NCBI GenBank assembly: GCA_965530755.1
Contig: CBESNA010000003.1
Coordinates: forward strand, 1-64,000
DNA length: 64,000 nucleotides
Reading direction: 5' to 3'
DNA from: SZUA-35 sp965530755
GTDB lineage: Bacteria; Actinomycetota; Acidimicrobiia; Acidimicrobiales; SZUA-35
Shown in pieces: positions 1 to 7,824 of the stretch. Below the pieces are notes generated by a model, which ran no database searches, had not been told where the DNA came from, and saw only the letters and a list, made by a program, of their open reading frames with translations. Position numbers and translations under genes: made by a program. How positions within the stretch are numbered: the first letter of the stretch is position 1; every line of letters begins with the position of its first letter.

Positions 1-10
1 CCTACTCCGT

Positions 11-95
11 CGCCCAAACGTCGCTTCGCTCGCCCAAACGTCGCTTCGCTCGCCCAAACGTCGCTTCGCTCGCCCAAACGTCGCTTCGCTCGCCC
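11..95. repeat. 20-bp tandem repeat, four copies plus a 5-base stub
   Basis: Four identical head-to-tail copies of CGCCCAAACGTCGCTTCGCT occupy 11-90, followed by CGCCC at 91-95. The array ends a few bases before the etfA stop codon, so it lies just downstream of that gene. There are no spacers, so it is not CRISPR. The left edge of the window prevents seeing whether it lies inside a neighbouring gene. Identity between copies points to recent slippage-driven expansion (inference). Confidence 0.95.
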
Positions 96-99
96 CGGA

Positions 100-1068
100 C
101 TAGCGGGACTCGAGGGCCTCGAGCAGCGCCGGGATCACCTTGTGCACGTCGCCGACGATACCTAGGTCGGCGATACCGAAGATCGGCGCCTCCGGGTCCT
201 TGTTGATCGCGATGATGTTCTTGGAACCCTTCATGCCGACCAGGTGCTGGGTGGCACCCGAGATGCCGGCTGCGATGTACACATTGGGCTTCACGACCTT
301 GCCGGTTTGGCCCACCTGCTGCGAATAGGGCACCCAGCCGGCGTCAACGATCGCACGGGATGCACCCGCAGCACCGTTGAGCTTCTTGGCCAGCTTCGTG
401 ATCATCTCGTATTTCTCGGCCTCGCCGAGACCGCGACCACCGGCGACGACGACCGCTGCCTCGTCGAGCTTCGGTCCCTCGGATTCCTCGATGAAGCGGT
501 CGACGACGCGGGCGCCCGCACTGGCACCGAGATCGGGGACGTCGAGAGCCTCGACGTCGGCCTCGGAACCACCGCTCGGCTCAGCCGTGAACGACTTCGG
601 ACGGACCAGCGTGATGTACGGACCCTCGCCGGTGAACTTCGTCTTGATGTTGGTGGCTCCACCGAAGATCGCCTCGGTACCCACCAGGGTGTCGCCGTCG
701 ACCTCGACGTCGACCACGTTCGTGATGACGGTGCGATCGAGCTTCACCGAGAGCCGGGCGGCGATGTCGCGCCCGTCGTACGAGGTGCCGAACATGATCG
801 CATCAGGACCGTCGCCGGCCTCGACCGCGGCAGCGATGGCGGCAGCGACGGGGACGCCTAGAAGCGCTCCGTCGAGATCAGTGACAGCGTGGACGGTGTC
901 GGCTCCGTACTCTCCGAGCGCTGCGGCGACGTCGTCGGCATCGTCGCCGGCGTAGACGCACGCCACGGTGTCGGCGAGCTCACGTGCCTTGGTGAGCAGT
1001 TCGAGGGTGGTCGACGTGACCTCGCCGTCGACTGCCTCTGCGTAGACCCAAATGGTGTCGAGTGACAT
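100..1068 (-). CDS. etfA: Electron transfer flavoprotein alpha subunit
   Basis: Alpha subunit of the soluble ETF heterodimer, which takes electrons from acyl-CoA and related dehydrogenases and hands them to ETF:quinone oxidoreductase. The 322-residue length is normal. The N-terminal half is the nucleotide-binding-like ETF domain. The C-terminal third, roughly residues 200-320, carries the FAD-binding signature, including the QVGQTGKVVKP and AAGISGA segments followed by QH. It starts 12 bases after the etfB stop, so the two are co-transcribed in the order etfB-etfA. It probably serves fatty-acid or amino-acid oxidation; no dehydrogenase gene is in view. Confidence 0.96.
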   Translation of the reverse strand: MSLDTIWVYAEAVDGEVTSTTLELLTKARELADTVACVYAGDDADDVAAALGEYGADTVHAVTDLDGALLGVPVAAAIAAAVEAGDGPDAIMFGTSYDGRDIAARLSVKLDRTVITNVVDVEVDGDTLVGTEAIFGGATNIKTKFTGEGPYITLVRPKSFTAEPSGGSEADVEALDVPDLGASAGARVVDRFIEESEGPKLDEAAVVVAGGRGLGEAEKYEMITKLAKKLNGAAGASRAIVDAGWVPYSQQVGQTGKVVKPNVYIAAGISGATQHLVGMKGSKNIIAINKDPEAPIFGIADLGIVGDVHKVIPALLEALESR

Positions 1069-1080
1069 GGTTCAGCCTTC

Positions 1081-1860
1081 CTAGAGGACTTTGAGATTTT
1101 CGAGGAACCCGATGATCTTGAGGTACGCCTCACCATCGTCTTCAATGACTTCGCCCGCTTCGCGCACGGGCGCTTCGGCGACATCGACGATGTCCTGGCC
1201 GGAGCCCGCCCAGCCAACGCTGTCAGCAGCGAAACCGTAATCAGCCGCCGTCTTCACATCGACGGGCTTCGACTTGGCGGCCATGATCCCCTTGAACGAG
1301 GGATACCGGGGTTCGACCACGCCGGCGGTGACGCTGATGACCGCAGGCATCGGACACACGACCTGATCGTAGCCGGCGTCAGTCTGACGCTTCACCTTGA
1401 GTTCGTTGCCATCGACCTCGACTTCCTTGGCCACAGTGACAGACGGCAGACCGAGCACGGCTGCGATCTGTTCAGGCACGGTTCCCGTGTATCCGTCAGA
1501 GCTCTCGGAACCGGCGATGACCAGGTCGGGAGACTGCTCAGCGATGGCCGCACCGAGCAGCTTTGCCGTGGTCAGCGCATCCGTGCCGACAAGCGCAGGG
1601 TCGCTGATCAGGGTGGCCGAGGAGGCCCCCATTGCCAGCGCAGTTGCGAGACCGGAGCGCTCGTTGTTCGGAGCCATCGAGACGAGGTGGACCTCGCCGC
1701 CGCCCGCAGCGTCGACCAGCTGGAGGCCCATCTCGACTCCGAACGTGTCGGAATCGTCGAGGATCAGCTTGACGTCACGCTTGAGCGTTCGAGTCTCGGG
1801 ATCCAGTGCGCCGGGATCGGCAGGATCGGGGATTTGTTTGACACAGACGACGACCTTCAT
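1081..1860 (-). CDS. etfB: Electron transfer flavoprotein beta subunit
   Basis: Beta subunit of ETF, 259 residues when started at the ATG read from 1860, which gives the family-typical N-terminus MKVVVCVKQIPDP. The reading frame stays open further upstream to 1959, but that extension resembles no ETF and would cross the palindrome at 1884-1899, so it is rejected. The beta subunit normally binds AMP and contacts the dehydrogenase partner. It is first gene of the etfBA pair and is divergent from the lipid kinase gene. The palindrome 24 bases upstream suggests repressor control. Confidence 0.95.
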   Translation of the reverse strand: MKVVVCVKQIPDPADPGALDPETRTLKRDVKLILDDSDTFGVEMGLQLVDAAGGGEVHLVSMAPNNERSGLATALAMGASSATLISDPALVGTDALTTAKLLGAAIAEQSPDLVIAGSESSDGYTGTVPEQIAAVLGLPSVTVAKEVEVDGNELKVKRQTDAGYDQVVCPMPAVISVTAGVVEPRYPSFKGIMAAKSKPVDVKTAADYGFAADSVGWAGSGQDIVDVAEAPVREAGEVIEDDGEAYLKIIGFLENLKVL

Positions 1861-1883
1861 GAGCGCTGATGATATGCGAAAAC

Positions 1884-1899
1884 TTGACCGACTGGTCAA
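1884..1899. promoter_or_regulatory. Palindromic operator between etfB and the lipid kinase gene
   Basis: TTGACC and GGTCAA flank a four-base centre (GACT), forming a 16-base inverted repeat in the short divergent region. Sites of the form GACC-N4-GGTC are typical of TetR-family repressors of fatty-acid catabolism, and ETF genes are common targets of these. The TTGACC on the minus strand could also act as a -35 box for etfBA. The symmetry is seen directly; the regulator is inferred. Confidence 0.6.
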
Positions 1900-1962
1900 T
1901 CCCTGGGGCGCATTCGTTCGGCCATGGATCATCACCCACCGTTTGTGCGGCAGACTCACTCG

Positions 1963-2898
1963 GTGAAGCTGGCGCTCATCATCAACCCGACGGCCTCGTC
2001 GGTCTCACGCCGCTCCCGCGTGTTGATCGAGCGGCTCCTCGGTGCCGACCATGAACTCGTGGTCCACGAGACCAGCCGACCGCGCCACGCCACTCGGCTT
2101 GCTCACCGGGCCAGCCGCGAAGGATTCGATGTCGTCCTGACCCTTGGTGGCGACGGCACGGTCAACGAAGCGGCCAACGGGCTCCTCGACACCCATGACT
2201 GTGCGCTCGCGCCCCTTCCCGGCGGGTCGACCAATGTCTTCGCCAGGGCTCTTGGCTTCCCGAACTCTGCCGTCGACGCCACGCGGGTGGTGATCGACGC
2301 CCTGGCCGCCGACAGCACACGTCTGGCCGGTGTGGGGATGGCCGGTGACCGCGCGTTCCTGTTCCACATCGGCGCAGGGTTCGATGCTGCCGTGGTCCAT
2401 CGAGTCGAGGAACGGTCCGCTCTGAAGCGATACGCCGGGCATCCCTGGTTCATCGCTGCGGCAATGCGGACGTGGGTGTCGGCCGAGCGACGGAACCTTC
2501 GTTTCGACATCAGGACCGATGATGGACGGATCGTCCGCGGCGCGCAGATGGCCGTGGCGCTCAACGTCAATCCATACACCTACCTGGGGAACCGCCCACT
2601 CGACGTGGCCCCAGAGGCCACCCTCGACTCGCCGCTGTCGATCGTCGCGCTCACGTCGCTCTCGGGCAGTCGGCTGCTCCCCGCTGCTCGGGCTGCCATC
2701 GCCAACGATCCTGCGGGCGTCCCGAACCTGGGTGCAACCCGCCATTGGCCGCTCGTCCATGGCGCCGAATTCCGTTCGGACCGGCCGTTTCCCTATCAGC
2801 TCGACGGTGAGCCGCAGGCCCCCGTTCGGCTACTTCGGGTAGAACACCGACCGGCAGCGATCAAGGTCGTTGTGCCGGTTTCGAACGGATCGAGATAG
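1963..2898 (+). CDS. Diacylglycerol/sphingosine kinase-family lipid kinase
   Basis: Member of the DAGK catalytic family (YegS/DgkB/BmrU group), which uses ATP to phosphorylate a lipid hydroxyl at the membrane face. The GTG at 1963 gives the typical start VKLALIINPTAS; an ATG at 1924 would add 13 residues without family resemblance. The nucleotide-binding GGDGT motif is near residues 62-66, followed by the PGGSTNVFAR motif near residue 86. Length is 311 residues, normal for the family. A CAGACT hexamer 6 bases before the GTG suggests a leaderless transcript. It converges on the glycerophosphodiesterase gene with a single base between the stop codons. The exact lipid substrate cannot be read from sequence. 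Confidence 0.88.
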   Translation: MKLALIINPTASSVSRRSRVLIERLLGADHELVVHETSRPRHATRLAHRASREGFDVVLTLGGDGTVNEAANGLLDTHDCALAPLPGGSTNVFARALGFPNSAVDATRVVIDALAADSTRLAGVGMAGDRAFLFHIGAGFDAAVVHRVEERSALKRYAGHPWFIAAAMRTWVSAERRNLRFDIRTDDGRIVRGAQMAVALNVNPYTYLGNRPLDVAPEATLDSPLSIVALTSLSGSRLLPAARAAIANDPAGVPNLGATRHWPLVHGAEFRSDRPFPYQLDGEPQAPVRLLRVEHRPAAIKVVVPVSNGSR

Positions 2899-2899
2899 T

Positions 2900-3598
2900 T
2901 CAACCGCGTTCGAGCGCCGCCTTCATGAGTGCCGGCGTGTTCGTGATGATGGCGTCGACTCCCATCTCCGCCAGCGCGAGACCTCGAGCGGTGTCGTCGA
3001 CGGTCCACACGTTCACCGTCACCCCGACATCGTGGGCTCGGCGAACGAACGACGAGTCCACCAGCAGATCATGGGGATGGATCGCCTGGAGCTCGTGTGC
3101 TGCGACCCTCGCGATGAGCCGAGCCGGATCGGCCTGACCCCAGACCAGCCAGCCCAGGGGAACGAGCGGATCGGTCGCCCGGATACGAAGGACGGCATCG
3201 AGATCGAACGACGACACCAGCACTCGCTCGTGCGCCTCGAAGGCAGCGATCAACCCGGCCACCGCGATCGACAGACCCTCGGCCGCCTCGTAGTCCGGGT
3301 CGCTACGAAGGTTCTTGAGCTCGATGTTGGTGAACAGCGGATCAGTGGCCTCGAGCGCTTCGGCGAGGCTCGGCACGGACTCGGGCAGCTCGTCAGAAGT
3401 CACCTCGCGCACCATCCGACCGTCGGGGAGATGTGCGTCGTGGCACAGCACAAGCACGTCATCGGCCGAGAGCCTGACGTCGAGCTCGATGCCGTCTGCC
3501 CCCTGCTCTTTCGCTCCGATAAACGCTTCGATGGTGTTCTCGGGGTGATCGGCCGAGGCCCCTCGATGAGCGACGACCATGGTGCTGCGCTGCGACAT
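2900..3598 (-). CDS. Glycerophosphodiester phosphodiesterase
   Basis: GDPD-family enzyme that hydrolyses glycerophosphodiesters to glycerol-3-phosphate and an alcohol. Seen: the AHRGAS motif near residue 10, the ENT triplet soon after, the GIELDV segment and the following CHD, which together form the metal-binding and catalytic set of TIM-barrel GDPDs. At 232 residues it is a compact, signal-less, cytoplasmic version. The ATG read from 3598 is used; an internal ATG six codons later is equally compatible with the family start. It stands alone on the minus strand, convergent with the lipid kinase, so the two lipid genes are neighbours but not one operon. Confidence 0.92.
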   Translation of the reverse strand: MSQRSTMVVAHRGASADHPENTIEAFIGAKEQGADGIELDVRLSADDVLVLCHDAHLPDGRMVREVTSDELPESVPSLAEALEATDPLFTNIELKNLRSDPDYEAAEGLSIAVAGLIAAFEAHERVLVSSFDLDAVLRIRATDPLVPLGWLVWGQADPARLIARVAAHELQAIHPHDLLVDSSFVRRAHDVGVTVNVWTVDDTARGLALAEMGVDAIITNTPALMKAALERG

Positions 3599-3662
3599 CC
3601 CAGCATTCTTGCAGAATCGACCGTCCGGCGATGACCCAAGGACAGGTGAGGGTAAGCGAATC

Positions 3663-3695
3663 GAAAAGATCTTTTCCCAAACTCTTTACGAGAGT
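3663..3695. promoter_or_regulatory. Inverted repeats in the whiB1 upstream region
   Basis: GAAAAGATCTTTTC at 3663-3676 is a perfect 14-base palindrome. ACTCT at 3681-3685 and AGAGT at 3691-3695 form a second, shorter inverted repeat. Both lie about 65-95 bases upstream of the whiB1 start, in a locally AT-rich stretch unlike the surrounding DNA. They are candidate operator or promoter elements; mycobacterial whiB1 is controlled by a CRP-family protein, but these palindromes do not match the usual CRP half-sites. Confidence 0.45.
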
Positions 3696-3759
3696 CAAAC
3701 TACTCAGTACTGTGCGTGACGACGTCGGCAGCGAGGCCGACCATCAATTCGGAGGATGG

Positions 3760-4170
3760 ATGACCGCGATCGATACCACCGCTACCGAGCCCCTTGACGG
3801 GCTCTCGGACCACCACCTGGCCATCTCGAAAGAGCTGACGGCCACCGGCGCCATCCCCGTGATGGCGGAGCGGATTGCCCAACGGGTCGCCAACACCCCG
3901 AACATCACGAGTGACCTCAGCTGGCGTGCAACCGCCTCGTGCTGCGACACCGATCCCGATCTCTTCTTCCCGGTCGGAACGACCGGGGGTGCGCTCGAAC
4001 AGATTTCCGAAGCCAAGCAGGTGTGCAATTCGTGCCCGGCACAGCTCGCTTGCCTCGAATTCGCTCTTCGCACCAACCAGGACACCGGAGTCTGGGGCGG
4101 CACGTCAGAAGAGGAACGCCGCCAGCTGCGCCGCACCTACCTCGGTCGCCGGCGCCGCACAGCACTCTGA
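3760..4170 (+). CDS. whiB1: WhiB1-type iron-sulfur transcription factor
   Basis: WhiB-like (Wbl) protein that binds a [4Fe-4S] cluster and, in mycobacteria, works with the primary sigma factor. Four cluster cysteines are seen: C61, C89, C92 and C98, with the same 28-residue and CxxCx5C spacing as mycobacterial WhiB1; the DPDLFFPVG and GVWGGTSEEER segments also match that paralogue. A basic RRRR tail follows. GGAGG at 3751-3755 supports the ATG at 3760 over the upstream open frame. The result is 136 residues, about 50 more than WhiB1, because of an N-terminal extension of unknown role. It converges on a PdtaS-like kinase, as in Mycobacterium. Confidence 0.93.
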   Translation: MTAIDTTATEPLDGLSDHHLAISKELTATGAIPVMAERIAQRVANTPNITSDLSWRATASCCDTDPDLFFPVGTTGGALEQISEAKQVCNSCPAQLACLEFALRTNQDTGVWGGTSEEERRQLRRTYLGRRRRTAL

Positions 4171-4188
4171 TCAACAGCATTCTGATCA
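4159..4188. repeat. 15-bp tandem duplication at the whiB1 3' end
   Basis: Two 15-base units, ACAGCACTCTGATCA and ACAGCATTCTGATCA, differ at one base and straddle the whiB1 stop codon at 4168-4170. The first unit encodes the last residues of WhiB1; the second is untranslated. It shares the 15-bp period of other repeats in this window. Confidence 0.8.
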
Positions 4189-4204
4189 ACCCTGCGCCAC
4201 GTCG

Positions 4205-5671
4205 TCACACCATTTGGTCCGGTCGATGGAAGTCGGCCCGGATCTCCGCGATCGTGCCCGGCTGATCGATCGCCGGTCGCAGCGACAACTCGCCGCCGAG
4301 ATCGCCCGAGGCCAGCGTGCGGGCGATCGTCAATCCCAGGCCGGCCGAGCTGGCCAGGTCGAATCCCTCCGGAAGGCCGACACCGTCGTCGTGCACACGC
4401 ACGATCACACCGGTGCTGGTGCTCTGGAGCTCGATCGCGACCTTGCCGCCCGCTGAGCCCGGCGGGTAGCCATGCTCCACCGCGTTCTGCAACAGCTCGG
4501 TCAACACGACGGCGAGCGAGCTCGACACCCCTGCCGGCAGCGTGGGGCCATCGCCGACGAAGCGGATCGTGACGGGTCGATCCGGCGACACAAGGGCTTC
4601 CTCGACCATGGCCGTGATCGGGGCGGCGACGTCGAGGAAACGAACGTCGTCTCCACCGTCCTGGGCCAAGATCTCGTGGACAAGGGCGATCGATCGGATA
4701 CGACGGACCGATTCGTCGATCGCCGACTTCGCCTCGCCGGATTCGAGACGTCGACCCTGCAACCGCAGCAGCGATGACACGGTCTGCAGGTTGTTCTTGA
4801 CTCGGTGGTGGATCTCGCGGATGGTCGCATCCATCGAGACAAGCCGTCGTTCCTGCTCACGAAGATCGGACACATCCCGCACCAGCAGCAACGCGCCGCA
4901 GACCTGCCCCTGCTCGACGAGAGGGAACAGACGGGCGTGGATGGTGGTCGACAATCCGCGCTCGATGTCCTGTGTCACGGGAACCATGAACCGGAAGGCC
5001 GTGCGGATGACGTCTGGTTGAACGCCGAGATCATCGGCGCTCCGCCCGACGGCGTTGATGTGGAAGCCGAGACGGTGCAGCGCCGAGACAGCATTCGGAG
5101 ACGTGAACGTGACTCGTGCGGCACGGTCCATGACAATGGCCCCGTCTCCGACGCGGACCGACAGCTCCGACGCCTGCTCCGATTCGTACGGGAACGTACC
5201 GGCACTGACCATCGAGGCGAATGCATTGAACACCGATCGATAGCTCCGCTCGAGCTCGCTGCGCTCACCTTCGGGCAGAATTGGCGCCTCGACCGCCAGA
5301 ATGGCGATGGTTGCTCCGTCGTGACACACCGGGATGGCCGACGTGGCGGCGATGACTTCGTTCACGGACACCTCGCCCTGCACCGCTGCACCGGTTCGCC
5401 ACGCCTCCGCCACCTGTGGTCGGTCGGTATCGGAAACAAATCGACCGACCTGGTCGTCGCGATGCATCGTCTGGGCGGTCGCCGGTCTGACATGGCCGCC
5501 GATGAAGAACCGGGGATCGCCAGAACGGCTGGCCGCTGGGACGAACAGCAGAAGGTCGGAGAAGGACAGATCGGCGAGCATTCCCCATGACGACACCAGT
5601 CTTCGCAGATGCCGGAGCTGATCTGCCTCGAGGTCGGTGTGCTGGCGAACCAGATCCTGGAGCGTGGCCAT
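4205..5671 (-). CDS. pdtaS: PdtaS-like sensor histidine kinase (GAF-PAS-HisKA_2)
   Basis: Soluble two-component sensor kinase of 488 residues. Domains in order: an N-terminal GAF-like region (about 1-150), a PAS-like region (about 165-275), a HisKA_2 dimerisation domain with phospho-acceptor H289 in HHRVKNNLQTVSSLLRLQ, and an HATPase with the N-box around N416 and glycine-rich DDGVG and GLGLTIA motifs. The start at 5671 overlaps the stop of the upstream small gene (TGATG), so translation is coupled. In mycobacteria PdtaS phosphorylates the RNA-binding antiterminator PdtaR; no PdtaR-like gene is in the window. Its convergent placement beside whiB1 is conserved with mycobacteria, which supports the orthology. 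Confidence 0.92.
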   Translation of the reverse strand: MATLQDLVRQHTDLEADQLRHLRRLVSSWGMLADLSFSDLLLFVPAASRSGDPRFFIGGHVRPATAQTMHRDDQVGRFVSDTDRPQVAEAWRTGAAVQGEVSVNEVIAATSAIPVCHDGATIAILAVEAPILPEGERSELERSYRSVFNAFASMVSAGTFPYESEQASELSVRVGDGAIVMDRAARVTFTSPNAVSALHRLGFHINAVGRSADDLGVQPDVIRTAFRFMVPVTQDIERGLSTTIHARLFPLVEQGQVCGALLLVRDVSDLREQERRLVSMDATIREIHHRVKNNLQTVSSLLRLQGRRLESGEAKSAIDESVRRIRSIALVHEILAQDGGDDVRFLDVAAPITAMVEEALVSPDRPVTIRFVGDGPTLPAGVSSSLAVVLTELLQNAVEHGYPPGSAGGKVAIELQSTSTGVIVRVHDDGVGLPEGFDLASSAGLGLTIARTLASGDLGGELSLRPAIDQPGTIAEIRADFHRPDQMV

Positions 5672-6015
5672 CAGGACCGATCGTCGAACTCGAGCAGGAC
5701 CATGTGCCGACCAACCGTAGGGGCAGCTTCGGCCCAGCGCCCGCGGAGCACGCGCCGGGCGGCGCCGCAGGTTGCACCACTCGGTGTCTCGCAATCGAGG
5801 AGTTCAAGACCGTCTGGATCGAGTTGCTGCTCGGGAATCGGAGTGGCAACGCCGTCGCTCACGGAGAAGCCGCGCACACCGTCGACGCTGATCCCTGCCG
5901 ATTCGGCCCGGTCGATCACCTCGACGGCCAGCGGGAGGTCGACGAACACCAGCGGACCCGCACGATGGGATCGATCGGGATGAGCCTCGAGGCACCAGCG
6001 GAGGAGATCAGACAT
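5671..6015 (-). CDS. Small protein of unknown function upstream of pdtaS
   Basis: A 114-residue soluble protein that I do not recognise. The ATG read from 6015 gives MSDLLRWCLEAHP; the frame is open further upstream but without support. There is no signal peptide or membrane segment; two cysteines lie close together near the middle (LDCETPSGATCG). Its stop overlaps the kinase start in a TGATG arrangement, so it is the first gene of a two-gene operon. It may feed into or be controlled with PdtaS signalling, but that is context only. Confidence 0.7.
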   Translation of the reverse strand: MSDLLRWCLEAHPDRSHRAGPLVFVDLPLAVEVIDRAESAGISVDGVRGFSVSDGVATPIPEQQLDPDGLELLDCETPSGATCGAARRVLRGRWAEAAPTVGRHMVLLEFDDRS

Positions 6016-6065
6016 CGGGGCAAGCATCGCAGGGGGTATCCGGCCGGACAACCGGGGGCGCTGCG

Positions 6066-6071
6066 ACAATC
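6066..6071 (+). promoter_or_regulatory. Candidate -10 box, leaderless start at 6077
   Basis: GACAAT lies five bases before the ATG at 6077. With such spacing the transcript would begin at or next to the start codon. No Shine-Dalgarno sequence is visible between. Confidence 0.4.
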
Positions 6072-6076
6072 GGCCG

Positions 6077-6733
6077 ATGGTGTTTCTTCCCGAACTCGTA
6101 CCGATCGTCCTGGTGCCCGGCGGGCTCTACGACGACCCGCCGATGACCGGCGTCGAATTCTGGGGTACCTCTGGCACCGCAGGCGCGCTGGCCGCGTCTG
6201 GAGTGCAGTTCTCGATCCACGAGCGACCGGCCATGCCCCGTTCGTGGACGGAGGAGGCAGCCGCTCTCGCTGACACCATCGACCGCGCCGGCCACGACCG
6301 AGTCGCCCTGGTCGCCGGCTCCAACGGCTGCTCGGTGGCGCTCCGATTCCTCCTGGACCACCCCGGCCGCGCCGCTCGCACCATGCTCTGCTGGCCGGCG
6401 ACGGCCGGCGATCCCGTCATCGACGAGCTGGCCAGGATCATAATCACAGACACCCACGACGCCACAGTTGCCGCCGCGCTGCTCGCCGGCGCGCCCGTAC
6501 GCGGTGTTTCGGCCGAAGAACTTGCCACGCTCGACCACGAATTCGTGGTCTATCCGTCGCTTCCCGAGAACAAGATCCATCAGCGGACGACCGTGATCGC
6601 TCTCGTCGATGCACTTCAGAACGCCATCATCGTCGGCGGCAGCCCCGAGCCGCCAGACGACGCCTTTGCCGGCTTCGTCGACTCGTTCGCCTCCGTCGTG
6701 GCAGCGTTCTCGCGCATCGAGCACGACGACTAG
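6077..6733 (+). CDS. Putative alpha/beta-hydrolase-fold protein
   Basis: A 218-residue protein with a recognisable but divergent alpha/beta-hydrolase layout: an early hydrophobic strand ending in VLVPGG (oxyanion-type loop), then VALVAGSNGCS, whose AGSNG fits the small-x-Ser-x-small nucleophile elbow, and a late HEFVVYPS segment. No clear catalytic acid was assigned. There is no signal peptide. It is divergent from the small gene-pdtaS operon and 35 bases short of the convergent ArsA-like gene. Substrate unknown; it could be a non-catalytic family member. Confidence 0.72.
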   Translation: MVFLPELVPIVLVPGGLYDDPPMTGVEFWGTSGTAGALAASGVQFSIHERPAMPRSWTEEAAALADTIDRAGHDRVALVAGSNGCSVALRFLLDHPGRAARTMLCWPATAGDPVIDELARIIITDTHDATVAAALLAGAPVRGVSAEELATLDHEFVVYPSLPENKIHQRTTVIALVDALQNAIIVGGSPEPPDDAFAGFVDSFASVVAAFSRIEHDD

Positions 6734-6768
6734 ATTCGGCACGCACCCGAGGTGGATCAGGCCCGCGG

Positions 6769-7824
6769 TCAATGAGGGCCGACGAGGTCGGCAAGTGCAT
6801 CGACGTCGTCGATCGGCCGGTCCATCATCGGCACCAGGACGAGGGGCACTCCCGAACGCGACGTCGACCCTCGTCCGCCGGCCTCCGCCAGCTGGCGGGA
6901 GGTCGAATCGGCAAGATCGGCGACCGCTTCCCGAAGGCCGGAGTCCACCACCTCGTCGAGGCGGTCCCGAAGGCCGACGAAGTCTGCGTCGAGGGCCCGG
7001 TTGACCAGTCTGAGTGATGCTGCGTGACCGCGACGTTCGAGCTCGGCAACGAGTTCGTCTGCCCGATGGGTCGGGATCGCCTCGGGGGTGTTCACCACGA
7101 GATAGCGAGTGGACGGGTCGGCCAGCTGGGTGTTGACGACCTCCAGCCGGTCGGCGAAGTCGTCCTGGAGCTTCGAGAACAAGTAGAAGAACTCGGTGAT
7201 CTCCGACAGGAACGGGCCGCCGAGCAGCCGCTCGGCGATGATCAGGAAGGGTCGCGCCGCGAGCTGCACGACACGTGATCCGTAGGGCGCTATGAGCCAT
7301 CGGAGGAGCCGACTGCCGAAGAAATCGGCCATCTTCTGCGGTGCATCGAGGATGTCGAGCGCATGCACCGAAGGCGGTGTGTCCACGACAACGAGGTCGT
7401 AGCGATCGTCGGCCGCGAGATCGACCAGATGGTCGAGCGCGATGTAGTCGTGACTCTGCACGAAACGCTGGGTCAGGGTTCGGTAGAGGCGATTGGTGAG
7501 CAGGGCGCGTCGGGTCGCCGCATCCGGGGCCGTTCGCTCGACCAGCTGATCCCAGCTCGATGACATGTCGATCATCAAGGCCCAGAGCCTGCCCTCACCC
7601 GACCCGACCGGGACCAGCAGCGGCTCCTCGGATGTCGAGATCCCGAGCGCATCGGCCAGTCTGCGAGCGGGGTCGACGGTGACGACGAGGGCGCGGCGGC
7701 CATGATCGCGCGCCGCCCGGGCTGCGAGTGCCGCCGACAGCGTGGTCTTGCCGACCCCGCCTGGTCCCGCAACGAGCAAGACCGTTGCCTCGGCCAGGAG
7801 ATCGTCGATCGAGGTCGAACTCAC
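6769..7824 (-). CDS. ArsA/Get3-like ATPase, second of a pair
   Basis: Deviant-Walker P-loop ATPase of the anion-transporting ATPase family, 351 residues. Seen: Walker A GPGGVGKTT at residues 20-28, the VDPARRLADAL switch-like segment, and VVVDTPPS. The first four bases overlap the stop of the upstream ATPase gene (ATGA). Actinobacteria commonly encode such a side-by-side pair (Rv3679/Rv3680 in M. tuberculosis), proposed to act as a heterocomplex in handling membrane-linked substrates. The canonical arsenite-binding cysteines and other ars genes are absent here, so arsenic resistance is unlikely. Confidence 0.88.
   Translation of the reverse strand: MSSTSIDDLLAEATVLLVAGPGGVGKTTLSAALAARAARDHGRRALVVTVDPARRLADALGISTSEEPLLVPVGSGEGRLWALMIDMSSSWDQLVERTAPDAATRRALLTNRLYRTLTQRFVQSHDYIALDHLVDLAADDRYDLVVVDTPPSVHALDILDAPQKMADFFGSRLLRWLIAPYGSRVVQLAARPFLIIAERLLGGPFLSEITEFFYLFSKLQDDFADRLEVVNTQLADPSTRYLVVNTPEAIPTHRADELVAELERRGHAASLRLVNRALDADFVGLRDRLDEVVDSGLREAVADLADSTSRQLAEAGGRGSTSRSGVPLVLVPMMDRPIDDVDALADLVGPH

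Noticed and set aside
11..95. CRISPR array
   Set aside because: Repeats are head-to-tail without spacers, as are those at 14005-14079.
1795..1805. tRNA T-loop-like sequence GTTCGAGTC and similar hits elsewhere
   Set aside because: Falls inside coding sequence and no acceptor or anticodon stem could be paired around it; no tRNA was found in the window.
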